DNA of 64,000 nt from Bradysia coprophila (GCF_014529535.1 NC_050737.1:9406725-9470724), one strand, 5' to 3'. Positions 55,201-64,000 are shown, counted from the stretch's first letter. The notes: a model not told the origin generated them from the letters alone. Numbers and translations are program-made.

Positions 55201-56085
55201 ATGTCGAATAGATTTTCGCCTCATTGTACTGACACGGTTCTTTTTATGCCTTCTTGTTATGTGCGTTAATTATTAAAATCTCAAAATAACAAAAAATCTC
55301 ACCTTAAATGCCTTGTATGAGCTGACAACATACGAAGCTCCATCCTCCAGTTCATCCAAATTGTATTTCCGATCACCATCCATTGAGAAGACATATCTTG
55401 CCCCGCGTGGTAGATCCATTTTCGGTGAAATTTTGTCCAACAATGCTTCCAGACTGCCAATATCACGGAATGGTTTAAACCGGTACTCCACTCCCGGAAA
55501 AAATGGATCACCATTCCGATAAAACAATACACGTCTTGCTTTCCAGAACGACAAATTCCCATATCTACTACTTGCACCAATGCCACCGACCAGCTCTGGA
55601 CGAGATTTCGACCGAGCCAACGGAGCTGGCATTGGCGGTTGCGATGAATTTTCGCTCATATTATCCATCATGGATGGACTGACGGCTCGGCTGGTGGCTC
55701 GCAATGCGCCCCAATAACCACCATAAATTGGACCGCCTGGTATGCCAGATGGAGCGCTAATTATACCACCGCCACTGTTGTAATCGTCTTCGTCTGATTC
55801 GGTGCTCTTTAAATTGTGATTATTGTTATTCACTACATTTGTCTGACCATTCGATCCGATTGTTGACGTTACACTGGCACGTGGAGGCGCTCCCATCGTA
55901 ACCATCGCGTCTGCGTTATTTTCATGGGACATTTTCAATGGCGTTCTAGGTTTATTTTCAACAACACGATTGTTATTTATTGTTGATTCACCTTCACTGG
56001 GTGCTGGTGCTACCGCATTAAGAGGTTGCTCGACATCGAATTCTTGGCTGGATAATGGTGGATGTTGTGATGACTCCACTGACAC
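34212..56085 (-). CDS. DCX-EMAP: DCX-EMAP: doublecortin-domain echinoderm microtubule-associated protein-like WD40 protein
   Basis: Microtubule-associated protein of the EML family with N-terminal doublecortin domains; in Drosophila the orthologue acts in mechanosensory cells (family knowledge). Exons on the minus strand are 56085-55303, 40635-40447, 37788-37422, 37358-37070, 36968-36797, 36735-36640, 35885-35214, 35100-34953, 34893-34711, 34647-34434 and 34365-34212. All junctions are GT-AG and in phase: 3267 nt, 1088 residues, TAG stop. The first 175 residues are low-complexity (Ser/Pro/Asn-rich). DCX1 is at about 179-261 ([18 protein letters not shown]), DCX2 at about 308-387 ([14 protein letters not shown]...[17 protein letters not shown]). 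An Arg/Ser-rich linker follows, then the HELP segment ([13 protein letters not shown]) and tandem WD40 repeats ([50 protein letters not shown]). The first exon listed begins at an acceptor (TTTCTAG|GTG), so the true ATG lies in an upstream exon not firmly identified. Introns of 14.7 kb and 2.7 kb separate the DCX exons. Confidence 0.93.
37789..40446 (-). other. DCX-EMAP intron between the two exons of the second doublecortin domain
   Basis: About 2.7 kb, AT-rich, with the inverted-repeat element at 38308-38432. No other supportable feature. Open frames at 39234-39443, 39699-39881 and 40110-40292 are short and unrecognised. Confidence 0.7.
38308..38432. repeat. Inverted-repeat (MITE-like) element in DCX-EMAP intron
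   Basis: TCTTGCAAAATCAAAGTTTA then CATCAAGCATGAAAAATATT on the left; AATATTTTTCACGCTTGATG then TAAACTCTGATTTTGCAAG on the right. Arms are about 48 nt with few mismatches. Confidence 0.65.
44250..44342. repeat. Imperfect inverted repeat
   Basis: ATTCTCGTAATTTCGTAACT with TTGACAGTTC on the left; GAACTGTCAAGTTACGAACG then TATGAGAAT on the right. The left copy has about 15 extra nt between the two blocks. Confidence 0.5.
44541..44706 (+). repeat. Dispersed repeat S, copy 1
   Basis: Shares with the reverse complement of 49501-49687 the blocks ATGTAATAGATTTTT, GTGTAATTCTAGTAC, ATGTCAGCGCT, CTTCACTGCTATGAC, TTTACCAGAGT and ACAAAGAATGAA, in the same order. Identity is clearly above background but with many substitutions and small indels. 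Confidence 0.75.
46608..46665 (-). repeat. Dispersed repeat R, copy 3 (partial, inverted)
   Basis: Contains TTATTTATGCGACTCAGCTT then CATAATGTTCGAAAGCGACG, the inverted equivalent of AACATTATGATGCTGAGTTG in the other copies. Only about 58 nt are recognisable. Confidence 0.6.
49206..49353. mobile_element. hAT-type MITE (148 bp), CAGGxCCGGACT family, copy 2
   Basis: Left end CAGGGCCGGACT. The right end read inward on the other strand is CAGTGCCGGACTAACC. It is flanked by exact 8-bp direct repeats GATCCTAC (49198-49205 and 49354-49361). Interior AT-rich and noncoding. Confidence 0.9.
49501..49687 (-). repeat. Dispersed repeat S, copy 2 (opposite orientation)
   Basis: Reverse-complement relative of 44541-44706, about 5 kb away in the same intron. 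It begins next to a possible GGCGCCAC motif and ends near ATTGGCAAAGAGCAC. Element class not recognised. Confidence 0.75.
54325..54391. repeat. AT-rich inverted repeat
   Basis: ATTTCACGAATTTTCTCAAA on the left; TTTGAGAAAATTCGTGAAAA on the right, then further partial repeats of TTCGTGAAAAT. The pattern TTCACGAAAATT recurs within the loop. Confidence 0.55.
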
Positions 56086-57175
56086 CTAGAAATTGTTTTG
56101 AACATTTTAATGAAAAAGATTTCTTTCTTTTTTACTTTTTAGTTCATTTCAGCTTGTAAATGTTTTCTTGATTGTAAACTGGCAAAGGCAAATATATATG
56201 TAAGACGCTTTACATTATATATCACGTCTACGTTTTCTCTTTCTACTTTAGCTTTGCATTCGCATAAGTATTATTGATTACAAAATATGTACGAATTCTC
56301 AACTGGACTGATTAGCATGTTTGGACATTCGGGGTGATTCGTGTTACATGTACATTATGTATTGCTTCATTATAGCCCATTGAAAGCAATAGTATTTTCC
56401 TCTTTTTGTGTTTTTAATAAGTAAGCAAAGTTATTATTCGCAACGTAATGGTCATTCATCAAATCGAAACCATGACTTATGAAATGGGAATAATTTTTTT
56501 TTTCTGTTATATGAAAAAGCAAAAGCAACATATAATTAATTTTATTTTTTATTTCATCGAAATTCCTTTTTCTTGATTTACTACTTGAAATGTTTGATAA
56601 TGAAAAGTAATCGTTAATACTTAATTTATGTTGCCATAATCACAGATAGAATATGTTCGGATAGACACTGCGTGTACTGAATGTACATATTGGAGTATTA
56701 GTCACTCTTATTTTTATATGAACTAGGATAATATGCCAGGAGATGCTACTCCGCATTAGTACTATTATAAAACTTAACAACAACCCATATCCTTGATTAC
56801 TCCTTATATCTACTCAATTGTAGGAATGGTGTCCTCCACTCATGTTAGCCAAAGCAGAATTCAAAGTCGAAGGAGTTGGTTCACTTTGTTTGGCCGATCA
56901 AACTTCAGTTTTTTCAACTAACATTTAAAGAAAAAATCAATTTTGTGAGGGGTCAACAATTCCTGAGAACCATGTCCATGAAATTCCTATCAAAAATAAA
57001 AATCATTAGACTAAACTCCAATCAGCTCAGCTAAAAAATAGAAAACGGCACACCCGAAGTCAGAAGTCATTTGCCCCTCATTTGCTTCAGCTGTTTCACC
57101 AGCTGGTCGATTAATACAAACAGACACACTGCATATACATGTTTATGTAGATGTAATGGTCGTATGTACGCATGA

Positions 57176-57323
57176 CAGGCCTGGGCAGACTGTGAATTCC
57201 GGCGAATCCCGATATGCCTTTCGGATTGTTGTATGATTTTTTTTTTAATTTTGGGTGTTTTAAAATCAAATTGTATGTGGCCTTCGAGTCCTTGAGAGGC
57301 TTTTTCAAGTCAGTCCGGCTCTG
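57176..57323. mobile_element. hAT-type MITE (148 bp), CAGGxCCGGACT family, copy 3 (older)
   Basis: Left end CAGGCCTGGGCAGACTG; the right end read inward on the other strand is CAGAGCCGGACTGACTTG. The interior shares GAATTCCxxxGAATCCCGAT-like and CCTTTxGGATTxTTGTATGA-like blocks with copy 1. The flanks ACGCATGA and ACACGTAA agree at only 5 of 8 positions, so the target duplication, if real, has decayed. Confidence 0.75.
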
Positions 57324-57555
57324 ACACGTAAAACTGTATAGCTGTTACAGGTCAACAACAGGTTTACATTCGTTTCGATGTTTGGTGAAAACTTTTCATT
57401 ATCGCCTTTGATAATAGTGAAAATATCGAGCTTAAATTATATCATTTTCAATTCTTCTCAATTTGTCACGAAAGGGCGATAAAGTTCCAAATGTGAAGAT
57501 TTTATTAACGCTGCGTTAAATTCTTACCATTTTAATGTAAGGAAGCGTATAATAG

Positions 57556-57655
57556 TTATTTATGCAACTCAGCATCATAATGTTCAAAAATTGCGAACTT
57601 TAGATGCCTCTGTTGCATAAAACGTCGTATGAACCTCGGTGCAAAGTACTCTATT
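57556..57655 (-). repeat. Dispersed repeat R, copy 4 (inverted)
   Basis: TTTATGCAACTCAGCATCAT then AATGTTC, then GAACTTTAGATGCCTCTGTT then GCATAAAACGTCGTATGAAC. It is the inverted, fullest version of the block seen at 17222 and 26069, ending at the GCAAAGTACT palindrome. Confidence 0.7.
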
Positions 57656-57704
57656 AGGCTCGCGATGTGTATTAATACAGCTTCGGCTTAATAAAGTACT
57701 TTGC
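57641..57704. repeat. Inverted repeat GCAAAGTACT...AGTACTTTGC
   Basis: Two perfect 10-bp complementary arms at 57641-57650 and 57695-57704, placed between repeat R and the long palindrome at 57723. Confidence 0.55.
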
Positions 57705-57722
57705 ACTCGATGTCATAATAGT

Positions 57723-57853
57723 ATGTTGTGTTACAAGTATTGTAATGTTGATTTTTTCAGCACTAGACCCAAGTTTTCCTTACGAGCGGAGCGAGTAAGG
57801 AAAATTGGGTCGTGTGCTGAAAAAATCTCATTACAATACGTGTAACACATCAT
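57723..57853. mobile_element. Long palindrome (about 60-bp arms)
   Basis: The left arm has GTGTTACAAGTATTGTAATG, TTTTTTCAGCAC and CTTACGAGCG. The right arm is the near-complement (CGAGTAAG, GTGCTGAAAAAA, CATTACAATACGTGTAACAC). The loop is about 11 nt. A foldback-type or MITE-type element. Confidence 0.65.
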
Positions 57854-57855
57854 GC

Positions 57856-58112
57856 TTTGTGCCAACCGAGAATTGAAATAGACAAATGCACAAAAATTCA
57901 GAATTTTCATTGTAAACAATCACCCTTCGAATTTGATCGATCACGTTGCTTTGCATTTTTTAAAACGAATGCTGTAATAACTCATACGAATTTCATTTCA
58001 ACCCTGGTTTGAGTGTTGTAATAAGCCATGAAAACGGGTGTTGTAATTTTGGACATTTCAATCTAGTTATCGATATTGAAATCCGTCGTATTTCAATTCT
58101 CGGTGGCACAAA
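57856..58112. mobile_element. TIR element of about 257 bp, directly abutting the palindrome
   Basis: The left end TTTGTGCCAACCGAGAATTG then AAAT is matched by the right end ATTTCAATTCTCGGTGGCAC then AAA in inverted orientation, with a one-base indel. No coding capacity. The left end lies only a few bases from the previous palindrome. Confidence 0.65.
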
Positions 58113-58607
58113 TAACTATTTCGGTTCATTTGACCACTCACTTGTCTACTTAAACAGTTATTTACGTATCTGTTGTGGACGGTAGATTTTGATCAATTTC
58201 GCGATTTGTAGCTCGAAGGAAGTGAGGGCGACAAGTTTTGTAAGATTTACCGCCCATCATAGATACGTATACAGTTTCTCATGCAGAGGGACAAATTGCG
58301 AAAATAATTCTGTCGATGGAGATTCGACTAGCTGGTTAAAAATGTCGACAGCGGCTGCAACATACTTTACTTTATACACTGGTGGTGTGGTGGTTAATCA
58401 GCCGATTAATTACGAATTACGATTATTTTAAGCACACACAACGCATTTGTACAATTTAAATAATGGACATCGACGCTGCAAGTTGTTTTTATAGCTTTAA
58501 TCAAACTTTGAAGCCGTATGTGTATATAACAGAAATTGCATTCGTTTACTTAGGATTAATGAATGAAAAATTACTATATCGTCTATGTACGAAATACAAT
58601 GGATTAA

Positions 58608-58694
58608 ATGGATCAGCTAGCTTTAGAGCTGGAGACAGCATTGCTTCTACTGGTTCTACTGATTCTAACCATTGTAACTGAGAAAGAAGATTAA
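58608..58694 (+). CDS. Candidate 28-residue membrane micropeptide (speculative)
   Basis: ATG at 58608 opens a 28-codon frame with acidic ends around an uninterrupted hydrophobic core (LLLLVLLILTIV) long enough for one membrane span, stop TAA at 58692-58694. AATAAA begins at the stop itself (58694). An in-frame TAA and a two-codon upstream ORF (ATG GAT TAA) immediately precede it. Small single-pass peptides of this size exist in insects (sarcolamban class), but no specific similarity is claimed. Against it, a longer frame overlaps on the same strand, and the opposite strand shows a polypyrimidine tract and acceptor over the same bases. Confidence 0.25.
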   Translation: MDQLALELETALLLLVLLILTIVTEKED

Positions 58695-60724
58695 ATAAAA
58701 ACCATTTCCTTTGTATATAGCGCACTAGACTATTTAACTGTAAAAAATTTTATTGAAACGGATATCGCATTTTCGAAGAAAATCCAGTCAATACGTTTCG
58801 TTAAAAAAAAAAATCCGGCTATAATTACATCAGCCTTGTGAACAGAAGGACATTCTATTTTCATAATTCCAAAAAGAAACAAAATATAAAAATAAACAAA
58901 CAAAACCATCAAGCTATTATTTTCAACATAAGGTCAGCGACATAGATGAACTGTGTGATTGGACATGGTCATACATCTGATTCGAAGCAAATCAATGGGA
59001 AGAGCTTCGACAACATGATTTTCATGAATGGCACGAACTCATTCCTCATGCACATTAGCTAATAAAAAGAAATAAAGAAAAAAGAAACACAAAATAAGAA
59101 ATGTATACCGTTTATCCTGAATCGTTTTCGGTTTTCCCAACAATAGATCCACCGAAAGACCTAAATATTTTCATTGAAAATTTGCGATTGCATTGGACTC
59201 GTTTACAAAATTTATAAGAAAAGGCTCATTTAACACACCCATCACTTCATTTAATTGCATTCAAGTGGCGCGTTAAATGCCCACATCTATTTCAATTTCC
59301 TTCAAAATAATCCAAATATTTCCAGTAAATTGTAGGCAAGTATAATCTATACGATAAGTAGGTGCATCAATAATTTTTTCTAATTAATTGTTGCACAGTT
59401 CAAAGAAAGACAATCATAGTGTAATTAGCAATTACCATATCAATGCGATTTCACCACAAAATTTTTTCTTATTTCCTTATTTCACACACATATATATATA
59501 GTCCGAGTCTTTCAATATGTTGTCACACAATAAATCGTTATCCCGTTGTCTCGTTGCTAAATCGTTTGTTTCAAGTGAAAAGTCTGTTGTGATAAGAAAA
59601 ATCAAGTTTCACACTTTTCGAACCAACAAGCAATGTTGGAACTAGCTCGAAAACCACTAAAAAACCCCGCCGTGCATCCATACACGTGAAACCAAAATCG
59701 AACACTGACCGTTCCTGCACTCCTTCGTGTACATTTATGTAAACTAAATATTATATACATAAATGGTCACAACAGCACAAAGCATAAGCCAAAAGTTGTT
59801 ATTTTTTTCCGTTTATTTCCACAAATATTTTTATTGACGACGTGTAACCGCCAAATGAAAATACACAAATTTCGGCTTTTACTAATGTCCAAAAGAATAA
59901 TTTGAATTTTCTTCTTTCCCCCCAAACCCGAAATCGTTATTTTATTTAAATTAATTAATCACAAATTCAATATTATAATGAGACTTTTGCAATAAAGATA
60001 TTCGTTGCCCGGAATTATACTTTCTTTTTATGGTTTTTGAATTATAATTTTTCTTTTGGTGATGTTTGCACACGAGAGAGAGATTTCGTTCTTATAGTCG
60101 TAATTAAAGCTCTGCCTTTTCACGTCTGAAACAGTAATGTCCTCGTGCTCTTGTTTCCGGCGACAATCAAAAGGAACAAGCATAATATCGAGCTTTGTTT
60201 GTTGTGGATTACTTTCGGTATTTGTGTGCGGTCAGTACAATATATTCATGTTTGAGTAAAGGCATCTTAGTTGTTGCGTACTATACATGCATTGTATGCT
60301 CGGACGTTCATAATGTTTTTTCCCAACTATATACTCTGATGTATACAACACATAGTAGTAAATGAATGTACATTGAAGAAAATGTGGGCACTGTTGCCGC
60401 TGTTCGGACATCAAGCTGGACATTGTCCAGGAAAAAAAAAACTTTACTTGAGGTGGAAATGAACGTTATTTCGTATGAGCGTAGAGGTCCATAGTTAGTC
60501 ATTTGACGATAACTAGATAACTAGACGACAAGAATAAGCGATGAGCTCTGGCTAGTACTTTCTTATATAGTGAAACGTAGCTTAAAAAATTGAAGTAATA
60601 GATTTGGTGTCAAACAATGTATAGCCAAATCGTGACTTTATTGACAGGTAATAGTGAGGTTTATTTAAGAAATAAATTTCTTTCAACGAAATCTATAATG
60701 TCTAAAATAGAATAGGATAAAGTG

Positions 60725-61090
60725 GGTAGGATAACACTAATGTCATTCCGTACCCAAGCCGCCGATGGGCCTGTTGTGCTTACCCACAGGATTTAGAGGG
60801 TTAGCCTTCAAATTTGGTTAAGATAATTCAGTATTGTTCTGGGTGAGTAATTTTTTATAGAGCTGGATTTAACAGTGTATGAACCAGAAAATCTGGCTCG
60901 CATCATTATGTAAGAAGGACATTGGCAGATTACGTGTTCCGTGGTTTACGTTTCACCACATTGGTCACAGATCGGGCTGTTCGAGGGGCCCATTGTGTGT
61001 AAGTGTTTATTTAGGGAACAATGTCCGGTTAGGATGTCGGTGTTTTAGTGATTGCCGTTGACAGCAGTTCCTTCAGAGTCTCATGCTCGC
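60725..61090 (-). mobile_element. Decayed 3' end of a non-LTR retrotransposon (LINE) ORF2
   Basis: Translated on the minus strand, the segment gives LTGHCSLNKHLHTMG, then CDQCGET, a stop, TTEHVICQCPSY and MMRARF. This is the cysteine/histidine motif found after the reverse transcriptase/RNase H part of several LINE families (TGH..L..HL..MG....C..C.E.ET..H....C). An internal TAA and at least one further stop show it is not functional. The reverse transcriptase domain upstream is absent, so it is a short remnant. Confidence 0.8.
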
Positions 61091-62961
61091 AAAAGTAATA
61101 GTTACACGACTCAATATTCTGCTATTAACAATACCATTTTCCTTTGAATGAAATTTGACAACTGCGCACATTACGTTCATTTTCCATTTCATTTTCCCTA
61201 ATACCCACTATACGTTCAAGTATAATGGAATACATAAACCCAGCCTTCAAATGGCCAATGAACGATTTCTCCGCCCCATTCACCCAACCCTCAAACTCTG
61301 ATAACTCGGTAGAAATTAAATCATATTATTATTACAGTTGAAAAGTTTCAGCACTTTTCAATACAACATTTCTCGTTGTATAATGTACCATATATAACGA
61401 ATTGTTATGCTACGTGGTCGTGGATTTCCCAAGCAATTAAGATGGTGCATCATATACATAGAGCGGCTATGTAGAGAGAGAGAGGGTACAAATTTTATTG
61501 TGAAGAAATTATAGAAATTGTAGTGAAAATGCCTTATCTCAGTTCATAAATCTTGGTGGTGTACGACAAATTTTACGAGCTGTAATTGATTACATTTATG
61601 GTGTAACACCCAAGGCCGATGGAATATGAAACATTTATGAAGAAAAGTCAGAAAACAAAATTTCCTTCAATTTTTAACTTTTCTTTTCTTTTTTATTATT
61701 TTTTTAAGCAGGACGATAAACACCGAAAAAAAAACCAAATAAAAAAAATTATTTTAGAAATTTGTTAATTTTTCCTTTTTTTTATTTCCTTTAATTGTTC
61801 TAATGAGGTCACCCCAATTTAGTAGTCAAATTTGTCAAACTAAACAATATTAAGTGGTGTTGAATGTACTTGTCCATGTCCGCCGGTGATATTATAAATA
61901 TTTTCATATAGAACCGTGTGTGATAGACCGGGTCAGTGGTGTGTAAGGAGGTCACGCACCTTTCGAACTCGTTTCGGTCAAACAATATCTAAGTAAACAG
62001 ATGATAAGGTAGTATTTGTAATTGATATTACGTATTAGTATGGTGTAGCTTTTCATCTATATAGTTAAATTATGAGTGTGAGTATAGGGGTATCATTGGC
62101 TTGGAAATGTTATACACACTGATTTTCGCACGGGGTGTCAAAAACACCGATTTCGATGATAATGACGTTATACACACAGGTAGAATGTTATTATGGGATA
62201 TACATTTATGGGTAGGGTGTTGTTTGATATATGCACAGTTGGAAAGTCATAAAATTAAATGAGATGAAATATTAAGATTATGAATGGGGCAATCATATTC
62301 TATGTGCGATATGTGGGCCTCATATTTAGATTAGGTTTTTATTGCGCTAAACATTAACCTCAAACAAATTATGGCCATTCGGTTGAATAATATTATTCTG
62401 GCCACTTCTAGCGCTCGTGTTTTAGATTTCAAGACCTACTTAAGAACATCCACACAAATTAATAAACATAACTCAAAAAAATAAAATAAAAGAAAACAAA
62501 AAAAAATGTTTTTATTATTCGGATTCGGATTTTTGAATAATTACATTTAATATTTGGGTCAGCAATGGCATAGAGTGGTGTTATTTTCATAATGCTAAAC
62601 TTTACATATGATCAACATAATATAATGTTCCTAATTAATGAGCTCGTTCTTTCGTGGTGTTATATACATTACATGCAGTATTAAGACCTGTTAAACAAAC
62701 GAACTCTACACGAAAATATTTGGCAAACGTGGTTGTATTTTGTCGCAAAATTACTTTTTAATAATTGCAAATGATTCGATACTGAATCTTAAAGAATGAA
62801 TCCGAGCTAAATGGAGTAATTAACACAACATTATCAGATTGGTTGCGATGGAAAATTATTGTTATCGTAAACCTTTCACAAGTGGCATGGATGTCACCAA
62901 AATAATTGTTGAGTTTGTTATAGTTACAGTGAACGTCAGTGAAATTTAGATAGGGATTAGC
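61091..62961. other. AT-rich intergenic stretch
   Basis: No coding or repeat feature that I can support. It includes a short (GA)n tract at about 61473-61484 and poly-A/T runs. Confidence 0.6.
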
Positions 62962-63130
62962 TTTAGCTGTTTTTCAGCTTGTACACTCATGCATAGCAAA
63001 CAGATGTGCTTACATACTTGTTTATATAACGGTGGAATAGTCACACAAACATCTGCGATGAACCGTACAATGCAATGTCATATAAGCACTTTTGTTTGTA
63101 TGAGTGAACCAGCTGAGAAACAGCTGTCTC
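62962..63130. mobile_element. MITE-like element with about 35-bp imperfect terminal inverted repeats
   Basis: The left arm has AGCTGTTTTTCAGCTTGTAC then ACTCATGCATAGCAAAC. The right arm is its near-complement (GTTTGTATGAGTGAACCAGC then TGAGAAACAGCT). A related arm (CAGCTGTTTTTCAGCTGATC) lies at about 31200, and a weaker one near 57090. It accounts for the open frame at 62989-63189. Confidence 0.65.
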
Positions 63131-63346
63131 AAATTCATATCTTCAATGACATGACGTCCACTGTAATTTTACTCTGCCGGATGTATTAATGCAAGGATTA
63201 ATATTAATTTTTTGAACAAACATGAGTGTTCAATTCATAAAGAGAAAACTTGCAATCTGAGTTGTATCTTTGAATGCCATCTAATGGAATGTCGACTCTT
63301 CACTCCATAATTTTTTTTATTATGTCAGGCACATTAGTCACACTCA

Positions 63347-63380
63347 CGGCAGAGTAAAAGTAAACCCGGCAGGAGCGATT
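63347..63380. repeat. Terminus of the CACGGCAGAGTAAA family, third site
   Basis: CACGGCAGAGTAAAAGTAAA then CCCGGCAGGAGCG matches the left end of the MITE at 17963-18131. Its partner end is not seen; LINE-derived coding sequence begins within about 10 nt to the right. Confidence 0.65.
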
Positions 63381-63389
63381 CATTATTGA

Positions 63390-64000
63390 AACGTCAACGA
63401 AACTCACTTGACTGACGATTGTGATGTTGGTGGTTTGAGTATACAAAATTATCGATTATTCAACTGTTACTCACATTCCAAGCACACGGGTGGAGTTAGC
63501 GTTTACATAAGAAAACAAATTAAGTTTTCTAAGTTATCGACTACAAGAGAACAAATAGCGTGGTACATATCATTTGAAATGCTGATCAACAAAGTACCAA
63601 CCGTGATTGCTGGCACATATTTATCGTCATCGACAGAGCATAAGAATCAAGTTCTGGACTCATTTGAGAAATGGTGTGAAAATATCGCTAGCAATAAACA
63701 AATGTTAGTGTGTGGCGACTTCAACATCGACATGCTAAAAATTGATACGTACACGAGGCGGTTACAAAACATTGCCGATGATGGTGGACTTAAACAGATG
63801 ACTAATAAACCAACCAAAGTTGAAGGGAACTCGATGACGATGATAGACTTGTGCGTAACAAATATAAATTCAAACAGGCTGAAGTGCAACGTTTTGGAAG
63901 AAGACCAAATTAGTGACCACCGAATGCTAGAAATCATATTATATGGTAACAAAGACCAATGTCACGTGAAAACTCGTAAAGCTATTGTTTGGGACAATTA
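63390..64000 (+). mobile_element. Non-LTR retrotransposon (LINE) endonuclease domain, continuing beyond the window
   Basis: An uninterrupted frame from 63390 to the window edge encodes an apurinic/apyrimidinic-like endonuclease of LINE ORF2. Motifs in order are NETHL (catalytic Glu), HTGGVSVYIRK, VIAGTYLSS, LVCGDFNID (catalytic Asp/Asn), MIDLCVTN and ISDHRMLEI (catalytic Asp-His). The very N-terminal part of the domain (the strand with the first Asn) is absent because a TGA precedes the frame at 63387-63389, so the copy is 5'-truncated or joined to other DNA. All visible catalytic residues are intact. The reverse transcriptase should lie to the right of the window. Confidence 0.88.

Larger units (their letters stand above)
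40636..55302 (-). other. DCX-EMAP long intron (14.7 kb)
   Basis: Separates the exon ending the first doublecortin domain from the next. Contents seen: the inverted repeat at 44250, the repeat pair at 44541/49501, repeat R at 46608, a hAT MITE at 49206, a run of 13 C at 49954-49966 and an AT-rich hairpin at 54325. 41300-44200 and 50000-54200 show nothing recognisable. No nested gene can be supported. Confidence 0.7.
56086..60720. other. Region 5' of the recognised DCX-EMAP exons
   Basis: Should hold the true first exon(s) and promoter of the DCX-EMAP gene. Two weak exon candidates on the minus strand, near 60183-60124 and near 58677, are discussed in the findings. Repeats at 57176, 57556, 57641, 57723 and 57856 are listed separately. 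The rest is AT-rich and unremarkable. Confidence 0.5.

Noticed and set aside
40636..55302. A gene nested in the long DCX-EMAP intron
   Set aside because: Open frames there are short, AT-rich and partly explained by repeats (for example 46611-46826 contains repeat R); none shows a domain or splice-supported structure.

Overview
The window reads as nuclear DNA of an insect, most probably a dipteran and perhaps a lower (nematoceran-type) fly. It is AT-rich. Its genes are split by short GT-AG introns (many of 50-90 nt), and its gene families (Rho kinase Rok, a doublecortin-EMAP WD40 protein, secreted antigen-5/CAP proteins, a secreted family 1 glycosidase) fit that group. The species cannot be named from the sequence alone.

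Layout. Positions 1-4857 (minus): the 5' part of the Rho-kinase gene, four coding exons covering the N-terminus and kinase domain and running off the left edge. 4858-14243: about 9.4 kb of gene-poor intergenic DNA with several short inverted-repeat transposons. 14251-15136 (plus): a three-exon alpha-carbonic anhydrase. 15137-19480: intergenic, again full of MITE-like palindromes. 19612-21605 (plus) and 22375-23267 (minus): two antigen-5-like CAP paralogues arranged tail to tail, both predicted at 254 residues. 27292-28638 (plus): the first three exons of a secreted GH1 glycosidase whose catalytic half cannot be found; palindromic elements follow. 34212-56085 (minus): a long-intron gene for a DCX-EMAP protein (two doublecortin domains, HELP motif, WD40 propellers), eleven coding exons with every splice phase in register. 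56086-64000: repeat-rich DNA with a decayed LINE 3' end (minus strand) and, at the right edge, the endonuclease domain of another LINE (plus strand).

The most interesting signals are these. (1) A protein-like open frame continues past the TAG stop of the DCX-EMAP gene for 56 codons to a consensus splice donor. A plausible second exon of 36 codons follows, then TGA and AATAAA. This is a candidate for stop-codon readthrough or an alternative C-terminus. (2) There are at least two hAT-type MITE families with exact 8-bp target-site duplications, three copies of one and two of the other. (3) Two diverged copies of a dispersed repeat lie in opposite orientation inside one DCX-EMAP intron. (4) A 28-codon hydrophobic micro-ORF is followed at once by AATAAA, but the other strand carries a good splice acceptor over the same bases. 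No prokaryotic-type system, CRISPR array, rRNA or convincing tRNA was seen.
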